Shown: positions 45,180 through 55,872 of the stretch, one piece after another | Layout of the letters: each line of letters begins with the position of its first letter | Position numbering within the stretch: the stretch's first letter is position 1 | NCBI GenBank assembly: GCA_964020085.1 | Contig: OZ026599.1 | Location: 32,239,729 to 32,303,728 of the forward strand | Direction of reading: 5' to 3' | Length of the DNA: 64,000 nucleotides | From: Micromussa lordhowensis | Lineage: Eukaryota; Cnidaria; Anthozoa; Scleractinia; Lobophylliidae | Position numbers and translations under genes: made by a program | Notes under the pieces: generated by a model | What the model saw: only the letters and a program-made list of their open reading frames with translations | Database searches by the model: none | What the model was told of the DNA's origin: nothing

Positions 45180-48100
45180 GCGGGAAACTGTGTAGTATAG
45201 TGCTAATGTCATGAATGACTTATGTCTTTGGTCCATGTGGCTAAAGCATTTTTTAGATAACCTTGTCTTCGGAAGAATTCGGACGTCTTCAAAAATTTTT
45301 GAAAACATCTTTGGGAATCTTCAATTGTGTCCGTGTCATCTTCATATTCTTAAAAAATTCCAAAAACTGCTGGCCGGTTGTGGTGGCGCAGTGGTCATGA
45401 GCATCGCTTGCCATACCGGCAACCTGGGTTCAATTCTTCTTGGGGTCGCTTGTCAAAGTGTTCTTTTTAGTCTCACTGCCGGTCATTGAATTTATTTAAA
45501 ACCTTGGCCAGCTGCTGGGCATGTAGCTATTGCAGGTCAAAATGAAATTCAGGTTAATGATTTTAACCTAGTTTGAGTCTCAATTTGCTTTGTCTTCTAA
45601 CCATAATTATTCATGATCCATGAATAATTAGGGTTAATAGACAAAGGAATTTCATTTTAACCTGAATTTCATTTTGACCTTCAACACAGCCACAGCATTG
45701 TTTCAAAAGTTCTGAAAGGGATCAGAGTTGTGTTGCAAGTTGTGATGGACAAAAATGTGTCAACCAATTTATTATTCAATCAGTCAATCTCAATTTGAGA
45801 AGTTATCGAGTTGACATCAGTGATCTCAAATCAATGTAGAAGCTTACAAACAAATTATGCTATGCAGTACATATAGCAATATTCAAATAAGCTTACAAAA
45901 AGTAACTGAATAACTGAAGAAAATCATGTTTCAAGTAAACCCAATTCAATTGGGTTTGGCACTTTGGGCTTATCATGCACAAAATATTTTTGCATATATT
46001 TATGAAGTCCTGATAAATTCTGACACGGCTCTGAAATGACAACATGGCAGACTAAAACAACAAGAGACCGCTCCTGTGAAAATATAGCATTTGCAGATTT
46101 ACCTTTTTCTCCCTTTGTTTCCATCTTGTACTTTGTTAGACTATTTAATTTTGTTGATAATTATCAAATGATAGAACAACCCAATTACTAACTAGAACAC
46201 ATTAGGGACTTAAAGATTTCTGATATTATCGCACATCATCAGTGGCCTTGGATGAAATTCTGACTGTGATGTGCAAACTGAAATTGCAACTGCACGGTCA
46301 TACTGTAGTGGGAGTAAAAAGAGTGAAAGATCAGAGAGGACTGTATGGTTTAATTAATTATGTTCCATTGATGCCATTAGGGAGAATCAGGGACATTTCA
46401 AGTAGGAAAATTCTTGACAGTGCAACACGTAAAAGACGCCAGAAAAGACAACTGGATGCCTTGGAAAAGGACAACTTCCAAGATGATCCTCATTCTCACC
46501 TGACAGTAGTCCCTGCCAAAATGAAGGTTCCGGCATTTAATGACACCATGGAAGGTAACAACCAAGACAATAATGTATTTGCTTTGTGGCTGCTGCATTG
46601 CAACTCATCTAGAAGTGTTATCAAGGCCATCCAAGCTATTTGACCAGTAGCAGTTGTTTTAGGCCTCAAGAGTTCTCATGGGCCCGATAAGGATTAGTAG
46701 TAGTAGCACTTGTTTTAGGGTTCTATTTTCCAATTTGGGAAGTAGAACTGATGATCATGACAAAGATGATGGTGATGATGACATATTTGATTGTGATGAT
46801 TTGAGATTTCAAGGATATAAAATGGTCAAACAGCTATTGCTTAGTACTGTAGTGTACAGTTTTTATAGATTTATATTTACTGGAAATGCTCCATAACATC
46901 TGAGTTTTGAGTCATTAATTTATGCAGAATTAAATTGGGTGGATTTGATTGTATTCCCAAACAATAAGCAATTCCTGACATCTTACAGTATAAGCACAGC
47001 ACAAGTTCCATGCCATGAGTTATGGTCCTGGAAGCAAAAACACAAGGCTCCTTTACATCATTAATTTTATGGCACATATAATTACTGTTCACCTCTGGCA
47101 TTTCAGTATATGACTGTCTATGTTCTGAGAAGTTCTGCACTACAAATTGATCAATCCCTGTGACAGAAACTACCACAATCATGTTTATTTTATAGATATC
47201 GATGAAAGACTGGGATTTTTCTTATTCCTAAATTTTGATATCTTCATTGTGCACAATGAAGATACAATCTCTTTTCATCTTCCACATGTGAGAATGTGAA
47301 TGTTGTCATGGTTATCAATACAGGACATGACTGTATGATTTTTCTTTAAACATCATTGAAGTTAAATGCAGCTTTTCTAACACAGAAATATCATTTTCTT
47401 GAGAAGTAGGCGTACTTTAACTGTATGTTTCCTTACATTAATTAATTGTCAGAACATCTTTTACAGTACTTATCTCAGTTAAAAGGGCCTCTGTTTTTGG
47501 TACTTTTGAATTGAAAAAATAATGAGGTGTCTGAGATTGGATGATTCATCACTATGTATCTAACAAACAGACCTTCTTTACATGGCCACTTGGAACCCAC
47601 AAATTTATATTTGTTGTTGTTGTTATCTTCTTGTGCAGCCTGATGGTATCTTTCACTCATTCGCTGTAATCAATCGCAAGAGATACATGTACCATCAACA
47701 ATCCAAAACATTTTTGTATCCCCTCACAGTCTTGTAATATACCCTCCATATCTAGTAGTTTAAGTTACAGTTGTGTATATGTGCCAAAGTTATTTTCCTT
47801 TTTTTCTTGTATAATTTGTCAGCCTGACAAAGTACATCTGATCATTCTGCATTTGTGACATGTTTAGTGTCACACTTAACACATGTCCTGTCCCATCTTG
47901 TAGATAAAAGGAAGAAAAGGAAATCTAAAACAGGGGAGCTGTTTAAACAGGTGAGCAAACATATTACTGCAGTTTGCTAAATAAAATTGTAATTTGTTGC
48001 TCTTGATCACAAATTATCACCTTATAAAGTAACCATTATAAAACAATTGTGGAAGCACTGCCATTAGAGACCTTTAGATTGAACTACAAGTACGAGATTG

Positions 48101-51100
48101 AGTATGAGTATGACTTTCAAATTTCGTACCAGTGGCGTTTCCAGAGCCCTCGCTCTTCATGTTGCTGTTACGTTTTACGATAGCTCATGGGATGAGATGG
48201 GTATGTTGATGTGATAATGTGGAGCCTGCGAACTAGAATTGGAAAGTCGTTCCCGTACTTGATCTTGTTCTTTTACTCAAATCCGCTATAATCTGGCCAC
48301 AGGACCCTTTATAAAAGAGACTCTATGACACGAAAAGGAAAGCTCCTGTACCGCTTTCTCGCAGGCCTTCACGGCCAATTGATTTTGGTGACGTAACCAA
48401 GACAAATGGCCCAGAGTAGTCTACAATGTAGACAGTAACTGAATGCGTATGCGTTCAGATCAGAAGCAAATGCTTGTTATTGATTTTGGTTGGAGCTTGT
48501 TATATTCAGAGATTTTAATTCATGGTCCTTTGAAAATATTTATGTACAGGAGGAACCAAAGGGGCTCATTTACTCGATTAACTAAGTTGCTAACCAGACA
48601 AGTTCAAACACCAAATAACTCGGCCAAATAACTCAGTCAGAGAAGATGGTGATTATTGCAACTCGTAGGAATGGAAACTGTACCTTTCAGTATGTTTGCT
48701 ACTAACAGTTTGGTGCAGAAGAGCGACTTCTTTGTGAACATACGGTTAGAACTATCATTATGCTTGTCACACAAACTTATTTATTTCACATGCACCTCAA
48801 ATGGAAGCCTAAGCGAAAAATTGTATTAAGTTTGGAACGCTAACAGGTTACCTAAATTCTGTTCAGCCACGAAATGTTTAGTTCTGACTATTTTAACAAG
48901 ATCAGAAAACTGAGAAGATTTTCCTCTTCTGTATGAATTTGACTTTAGAAATCTATAGAAATATCTGTTTCTTTCACAGATTTCAGTTCTAATAGCGCTT
49001 GCCATGATAAAATAATAGTGTCATGTTTTTATCTGAACTTGCAAGGTCCAAGGCCTGATTTGACTTGTTTTGTTTTTGTTTCTTGTATTAAAGAGAATTA
49101 TAGAAAAGTTTGCATAGTCTTGGTGTAGTAAATAAGCCTGTGGTTATTCGTTAAGTGGGTTGGTACAGAAATGTATGTTTAGATATTACATGCAGGGTTG
49201 AGGTCAATTCCGCAAGGTAACCACCAACATGAAACTTAGTTACAAGACAGCGCTTCCAGCCAATTCTTGTTTACTGCACAGCGGTCAAACTATAGTTAAT
49301 TAATTAACTTAGAAGCTACTCTTGAACCAAAAATTTAAGAATTTTTTCATCAAGCGCCGCACTTACATGCAAAAGAACCCTTCAGAAGCTTAAATATTAT
49401 TTTTGCGTAATTAGCATTGCCTGTGGTTTGAAAGCGCTGATGCTTCTGACAAGATTATGTCCGTTAGGATCCAAATGAGCTGGTTAACTTGACCAGTTAA
49501 CGTTAAAGTACAAACGATGAGTATAAATTGCTTTTCCCTAGCCATCACTCCCAGAAATGCCCAAAGAGACGAGAAATTGGCTCGGTGAAAAATTATGACA
49601 AATTGTCGCAATTTTTAGTTTTTGTCTAGGTCACAATTTGTGCCCTGGACCACGTGACCTCAAACGAATGAGCGCGGCAAAAAATTGGGGCCTAGGAACT
49701 ACGTGTAGGCAAGTTGCCATGCACTAGACTGTTCCGGGTTCTTGGTTGAAGTCCTGAGAACACAACTCAATGACCTGAGCACTTTATTCTCACCCCAGCC
49801 TCTCCACCCAGGTGAATGGACCATTTGGCCTGACACAGACTTTAACACTAATTAACTTGCTGTGGCAATTGATTGACCTCATTATGCATGTTAGAACTTT
49901 ACAGTAATCTTTTCGTAACTGACTTGCTGCCACCACTGATCATAACTTAAAGTTTGTCATGTAACGGTTTGTCACAGACCTGTTGTCAGAGGCAGCGATG
50001 TATTACTGTAAGTTGCTTGTAACTTTTACTTTCCAAAAGGGATTTTACATGTAACAACTGTAAGTTGCTATAAAAGCAATACTGTATTTGTGATAATTAG
50101 CCATGGCTTTCAGATTTCTGATGCTAAGTTGCAATTTTGTTTTTGTTCATCAGAGATTTAGAAGAACTTTTGCCATGCTTCTGGAAGAGGCAGTAAGTGT
50201 AAGATCAAGATTTCATACTTTTATCAAACATAAATGGGAATAGATGTATTTTTTTAACCTCTGTTAAGCAGCCACCCTCTAGGATATGGAGATGTCTGTC
50301 AATAGGGGTTAGTGCACTTTGAATATTTTTATTATGGGTTAATTTCTTACTGAACATGGAACCACTTCAAGAGAATCATGATCGATGTATGTTTGAATGT
50401 TTTTATTTAGGGTTTTTAGTTTGGGACTCTTATCTGTCATCGCCTTTTTCAAAACTAAGCCAAAGTATGTGCATTAAATTTTGGGTGGCCGTTTAATACA
50501 CCTTATTTCAAAATGGCTGCCATTTTAGTGTTCTTTTGTTTGCTTGCAAATTAGCACTTGTTGCCTCGTTTAAGGGAAAATATTCATCTGTATTTCAAGT
50601 TAAAGAACGAGGCAACAAGAGCTAATTTGAAGGCAAACAAAAGACCACTAATAAAAATAGTGGCCATTTTGGAATAAGGTGTATAGGGGTAAGGAAAATA
50701 CAAAAACCCTCATCAGGGACGACTAAAAGGTGGCCATGGCTGTTTAATGGAGTTGGACTGTTAATAAGATGGTTAATATTGCATGTAAAATAAAATGCAC
50801 TTGCTTCAAGTAAACCCATATCAATAATTTTGCCTCTTTGTTTGCTGATGTTTTTTAATGTTTTCCAGCAACAGGAAGCTGAAGCTGGTGAGCCATCCTA
50901 CAAGTCAGCCAATGTTCCTCCCTCAAAGGTTCCAGAACGGCACTTCTGTTCTGTCTGTGGATATCCTTTATTTCAGAATTTATTTCCAAATTTCTATAAT
51001 GGGTAACCATGATGATTTTATTTACTTTTGTTAGCTACATATCTACAGAGTCACTTTGGTGTGTTCCTACATGTATGACAGTTGTGATAATAATAATTAT

Positions 51101-51626
51101 AATAATAACAATAACAATGACAATAACAATAATAATAACAATAACAAACAATTTTTATAACAACAACAGTAGTTGAAAGTGAAGAATGATCATCGCAGTA
51201 TATTTTCCAATTTAACCAATTGGAAAGACGGAGCCTGAAAAAAAAAACAGGGCTTTAACTGGATTCAAACCCGTGACCTCCACGATACCGGTGCGATGCC
51301 GGTGCGATGCTCTACCAACTGAGCTATTAAGCCACACATTCGGAGCGAAGTCAATTTATTAAGTTCATATCTTCCCATGAGGAATGAAATGTGATGTTTA
51401 TACAAAATAATTCATATATGAACTGCGGTTGTAGATGAAAGTGAAGAATGATCATCGCAGTATACCGGTATTTTCCAATTTAAGCAATTGGAAAGAGGAA
51501 GCCCTGATTTTTTTTCAGGCTTCTTTCCAATTGCTTAAATTGGAAAATATACTGCAATTTATTTACAAGGTGACAGTGATAAAGTACTCTTATGTATTAC
51601 ATGGCTCCTTTTTGGATTTCAATGTC

Positions 51627-51667
<41 letters not shown>

Positions 51668-52054
51668 CTTTATTTAACGAGGGAAACACTTACAGTTTTG
51701 GACTGAAATACCTGTGGCCCTCGCAGACATTAAAACTATAAAAAGTTACAATGAATCACAGGGACATTTTTGTGGTTCTGCCGTCCTTGAAGACCCAGGA
51801 TCAAGATACAATTAATGTGGCAAAATTTGAGGCACTTTGATCTTTGCCAGTCCTAGCTAACAGCCCCTGGGTCTCCAGTGATGTGTCATTTTATAGTGTT
51901 TTCTTTTATCAAATGTGGTAATGAGTTTGTGCATCTTTAACTTTTCTTCACATTCCCCTCGAACTACACCTGTGTGTCTTGCGGAGCAAGATATTGCTGC
52001 GTGAAGTGTTTGTTGACACACCAGGACACAAGATGTCTCAAGTGGACAGTATGA
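43390..52054 (+). CDS. ZNHIT1: Zinc finger HIT domain protein 1 (SRCAP/SWR1 subunit)
   Basis: Six exons: 43390-43411, 46381-46554, 47904-47950, 50154-50192, 50869-50960 and 51952-52054, giving 158 residues (human 154). Phases agree throughout. The N-terminal part has RKRRQKRQLDALEKDNFQDD, the hallmark of ZNHIT1. A basic stretch RKKRKSKTGELFKQRFRRTF follows. The C-terminal zf-HIT domain has its ligands in HFCSVCGFPS, CVSCGARYCCVKC and HQDTRC, ending CLKWTV. ZNHIT1 is a subunit of the nuclear SRCAP complex, which exchanges H2A for H2A.Z. Intron 1 (about 3 kb) carries a hAT-like element, a SINE and fold-backs. Intron 5 is of the U12 AT-AC class and splits a Gly codon within the zinc finger. Divergent partner: TSEN15. 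Confidence 0.9.
43541..43880. repeat. Short tandem words in ZNHIT1 intron 1
   Basis: GGCAGCCGGACAGGTTTTTC occurs twice (43551, 43588). Then TAGCCTRRATAGCWCTCTGG-like words recur four times (43790-43870). Similar GGTTAGCCTAAAT words occur at 15400-15460. Confidence 0.45.
44191..45174. mobile_element. hAT-like non-autonomous element, about 1 kb
   Basis: Ends CAGGGCTCGAGACTAACGG and TTAGTCTCGAGCCCTG, then CTAGCCA-type words inward. AAGCGGC precedes and AAGCGGG follows it. CAGGG ends and a 7/8-bp flank fit hAT. There is no coding region. Confidence 0.65.
45370..45540 (+). repeat. tRNA-derived SINE (plus)
   Basis: It has an A-box-like TGGTGGCGCAGTGGTC and a B box GGGTTCAATTC about 35 bp later, in a tRNA-like head (GGTTGTGGTGGCGCAG). 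The tail is unrelated. Confidence 0.5.
45541..45682. repeat. Fold-back repeat
   Basis: AATGAAATTCAGGTTAA/TTAACCTGAATTTCATT arms, with GTCTTCTAACC and a central ATTATTCATGATCCATGAAT hairpin. Confidence 0.6.
50501..50690. mobile_element. MITE in ZNHIT1 intron 4
   Basis: TACACCTTATTTCAAAATGG and CCATTTTGGAATAAGGTGTA ends, with inner GTTTGCTTGCAAATTAGC and TTGCCTCGTT arms. Confidence 0.65.
51172..51556 (-). repeat. tRNA-like SINE with flanking palindromes
   Basis: On the minus strand there is a tRNA-like head: GTGGCTTAATAGCTCAGTTG with A box TAGCTCAGTTGG and B box GGGTTTGAATCC. The anticodon region holds an 11-bp duplication (CCGGTGCGATG twice). AGTGAAGAATGATCATCGCA occurs both before (51179) and after (51440) the tRNA part, and the last copy ends in a hairpin (CAATTTAAGCAATTGGAAAG). 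Confidence 0.6.
51627..51664. repeat. (AAT)n microsatellite and retroposon tail
   Basis: About 12 AAT units followed by AACAACTTTATTTAACGAGG, which reads on the minus strand as a retroposon 3' end (TTAAATAAAGTTGTT plus ATT repeats). Confidence 0.6.
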
Positions 52055-53463
52055 GCTGCTGTTGCCATTGCTTGTTCTATTGTTCTCACAATTTCAAACA
52101 TCTACCATAAAAAGTTTCAGCGACTTGGGCCATTCAGCAGTCGCTAACCTGGTTCACAACACCCTCCAGGAGACAATAACATGCAACTTCTAGAATGGTC
52201 CATTTTGAACTGGGTGCGGAGGCCTGATGTTTGAATCAAAGATGTTGCTAAGCAACATGATATATCCTTATGACATCGTGCTTGAAGTGAATCCTTGTGT
52301 TTCTGACTTGGACCTTTTTGCCGTTTTCTAAGGTCTTCAAACAACACTGACACCAAAGGTTTTAGAGCAAAAAAGGCAACACTGATCTATAGATTGTGAA
52401 CTGCTAAACTTGTACATACCCTGTAGATAACTTGATTTGTGTAACAGCAAAAATCAGTGTTGCCAGTTGAAAAAGTTCTTGTCTGATTATCTTTTTTACA
52501 GCTCTTTTACATAATTTTGACAACATTCTGATGGCTTTCGTTTCTATTGGCCAATCAGAATGTAAGAACTATGTGAGGTGGAGATTCACGTTATGACAAT
52601 TGACATCATAGCCCTCAAAGTTATTGCAATTCAATTTCCTAGTTTAAACAGAAAACGAAGTTGTCAACAATTTTAAAAGAAAACAGCCTCGTCAAATGGC
52701 ACTGTAAAGAGTATATGGATATTTTCTTTGGCCAAATCCATGTCATATGTTTCCCTTTTTAGCTTTGTTCATTTTGCTGTACATCAGAATAATCCATTTC
52801 CAAGTTACCTCTGCTTCAAAACGAGTCTTTGTGTAACACCTTTCTTATGAAAATAAGTTTGATTTGCATGAAAATGAATTTGTAGGCAGCCCTCATTTCC
52901 ATATGAATGGTTTCGCACACACTCGTTTTGACGCAGAGGCACAAGGTAATTCGGAAATGGCCTATACCTTCAACTCGATTTTTATGAGAATCCATGCAAA
53001 GCCACTGCTCATCAAGGAAAATTTTCTACTTTAACTAATGGAAATAATAAAATAGTAGAGAAAGGAAATGACAATGATTATGTATAAACCCTGGCCTTCG
53101 TTCCTTTCTTTTCTTCTTCCATTTTTGCTTTTCTTCTTCCATTTTTGGTTATTAGTTTCTCCTCTTCAAAGTATTTCAAATGTAAGCATACTATAACAAA
53201 AGAGCAAAAATGGCATTCTTGTACAAGGCAGTTTTATGAATGAATGGAGCTATAGAGTTCTGTTGCCAACAAAAGCATCAATGGCAAACAGGAATGGGTG
53301 GGCTTAGAATTAGCAGAGCCATTACCCTCCTACAAGTCATGAAACTGCCAAACATGCTCGAGAAAATGCTGGGAAAAATACTCTTGACACTCTTGGTAAA
53401 TTTTGTGTGTAAGTTATTTATAAACTTGGAAATGTTGACCCTTGATGACTGATCAGTGTACTC
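52055..53463. other. Intergenic stretch with one MITE
   Basis: A MITE-like inverted pair lies at about 52786-52966 (ATTTCCAAGTTACCTCTGC and CAGAGGCACAAGGTAATTCG; AACGAGT/ACTCGTT inside). Otherwise nothing is supported. Confidence 0.45.
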
Positions 53464-53858
53464 TTAAAGATGATTTCCAGTCTGTGCTGTGCAGTCTCGG
53501 CACCCTAATTTTATAAACATAAGTTCCCACTCGATGGAATGCGAACCGATGTCATTTGTTACAAACCACATGCCTTATTTTTGAGACCTTTCAAATTCTT
53601 TCTCCAACAGCTTCATTGATTTTACAGCTGCAAAGTTGTTTCATCAAGTGATATGAGAAGGAACGAAGCATAAAGCTTTGACCTCTTTGCATCATTAACT
53701 ATGTTCGTATCCATAATGGGGTTGTTTTGAAACTTTGAATTCACTTCATGTAAGTAGTTGCAAAATGTTTACATTTTGTGATGTTTTACATGAAGCAAAA
53801 CAAAAAATCAAGGGCAAACTCTTGAGAGTGCGCAGTACAGATTGGAAATCAACTTTAA
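53464..53858. mobile_element. MITE family A, copy 3
   Basis: TTAAAGATGATTTCCAG and ATTGGAAATCAACTTTAAA ends. The inside is similar to copies 1 and 2 (ATCACTTGATGAAACAACTT-like, in reverse). Confidence 0.7.
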
Positions 53859-53978
53859 AATGATGCTTTATGAGTAATTTATGATCCAGCGATTATGAAG
53901 GGATTCCAGGTTGTGGAAAGATTTTTGAAGCCTGCTTTTCATCGGCACAACAAATGTGAGAGGCTCACCAGTCTCGTA

Positions 53979-54433
53979 CAGTGAAACCTGTATTAGGCGG
54001 ACCCCATATTAAGCGGACACCCTCTATTAAGTGGACACCAGCTTGAGTCCCTAAATTTTCTTCCCACATTTACTGTAAAATAAACCTGCGTTCAGCGGAC
54101 ACCTTTGTTAAGCGGACGCGGACACCAAAATTAAGCCATTTTGTTGCAGAAACCCTGCAATAAGCAGACACTTCAAGGGCTTTTTACTTTTAAAAGCTCA
54201 GCTCAGACACCGTTAAAATTGTTCAGCGATGTTGTTTTAAAGCTAAGTAGATTATTCCAGATTCATGCATTGACTGTCTGGACATTATGCTAAGAGCAGT
54301 CTTTGATCTTGCACTGTGTTACAAAAGGGTTAATAATTAACTGTCATTGCTGAACCTGTTTAGAGGGGACACCCTGTATTAAGCGGACACTAGTGAGGGT
54401 CCCAACAGTGTCCGCTTAATACAGGTTTCACTG
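53979..54433. mobile_element. TA-flanked MITE with GCGGACACC repeats
   Basis: TA-CAGTGAAACCTGTATTAGGC and CTTAATACAGGTTTCACTG-TA ends. TTAAGCGGACACC-like words recur inside six or more times. A lone similar end CAGTGGAACCCCGCTAATAC lies at 54965. Confidence 0.7.
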
Positions 54434-54854
54434 TACTTGGAGTCTTCTTACCATCTTTACTGCGCATGCTCGCTTGACGAAACCATCGCTGCTCAAGGGG
54501 AACAAAGACGCTGGGTACAAGGGTATACGCCACTCCCAACGACCAGGGAGACAGGAGGAGAGAGAGGCTGGGCACGAAGCTGGATGGATGCCCACAGTAA
54601 CCACATAGGCATGCGTAGAATTAATTGCCTTATTTTCGGTACCATACCCCCTCAAAACAGTAAAACAAGATGGCGCACTTTCGCTTATGCTTATGCCGTA
54701 TTTTTTTGTGCGCAATCAGGGGCCAGCATTCTGCTTGAAAATTGTCTGAAGAGACTTCAGTTCCTAGGGGCTCTTTCCCCTCACTTATAAACTTTCGTCG
54801 CTTCGATTTTTGCCGGGTTTGTTTCGTACCGGCTCCCCAACTAACTGCCCATGG

Positions 54855-54912
54855 GTCTCCTAGAATCAACCTCGTTCCCAGGGTCCTCTCTCTGGAACGA
54901 GGTTGTCCTAGA
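54855..54912. repeat. Short hairpin repeat
   Basis: AACCTCGTTCCCAGGGTCC and TCTGGAACGAGGTT are mirrored across a TCTCTC loop, between TCCTAGAAT and TCCTAGAATG. Confidence 0.5.
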
Positions 54913-55872
54913 ATGCCGTAGACGAGTGACGTCGCAATCAGATTGCAACATTTGCATATTGGTATACAGTGGAACCCCGCTAATACGTATGTTATGTCCT
55001 AGATAGGGACCACCTTCCTAACTGCAAAACTCGTGGTAATAAAACTTGTCTGGTGTTTATGGCTGTCTGAAAATCAACAGTTTCGCCGAATCGGGGTTTT
55101 ATATAATCATGACCAAGCTCGGACTGGTACCCGGAAGTTAATGTTCTTGTTTTTTTTTGTCTGTTTTTGCGCGACTGGTGTTAGAATTTGCAGTGAGACA
55201 TTCTTCATGAAAAAGTCAATAATAATCAGAATCGTTAGACTTAAGGGCTGTCGTCGGTGACCGCCTGACCGTCATGCACCTCGTTATTACGGTTACCTCT
55301 TTTTGTCCCGGCGAAACGCCCACACGTTTTAATCCCTTATAAGAAAAATCACGTTAATGCAGCCACCCTGTTTATATAGCCAACGGCCGCATTCTCAGAC
55401 CCTAACATATATATATTCCTTTACCCCGTTTATACGGCTTTTCAAACCAGTTATGCTGATCTTTTCATTGTAATATTGTATATGGTGAGTAAAACTTCAA
55501 TTTTAAAAAATATACATATCAGCATTCCGGATGCTTATTAAAGAACAGTTGTTAGAAGTGCATTTGTGATATATCTCACAGACCCTACTCCGTTAATACG
55601 CCCGATAGTCATGACCAATTGGTGACTGTACCCTTCCCAATTTCAACAATGTAACCTTTTGATTGGTTATTGCGTGATCTGTCACGTTGTTAGCGTGTGT
55701 TGATGGCTCAGCCAATGACACGCTGCACCGTTACAAATGGCGTATTTGTGAAAGGTTGGTTGTATATATGACCCAGAAGAGTCTTCAATTCTATGGTGCC
55801 TTTTCATGGTTCTGAGTGATTGTGTGATTCATTTAGCTTAGATTATAAGCGCTTTAAGTACCTTTAAGGAAT
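54913..55872. other. Upstream region of the GTPase-kinase gene
   Basis: No gene was seen. A mariner-like end lies at 54965. The sequence just before the ATG at 55873 (AGTACCTTTAAGGAATATG) has no TATA box at a usual distance. Confidence 0.35.

Larger units (their letters stand above)
50961..51951 (+). other. U12-type AT-AC intron of ZNHIT1
   Basis: The intron starts ATATCCTTTA, the U12 5' splice consensus, and ends TTCTTCAC. The branch site TCTTTAAC lies at 51934-51941, with its A about 11 bases from the 3' end. No GT-AG pair gives the conserved CGFPS reading, whereas this one does. It has tolerated a SINE (51172-51556) and an AAT microsatellite (51627-51664). Confidence 0.9.

Noticed and set aside
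46242..46380. ZNHIT1 starting at the ATG at 46242
   Set aside because: The upstream part does not resemble ZNHIT1. The first exon at 43390 joins in phase to an acceptor at 46380 and gives a normal-length protein.
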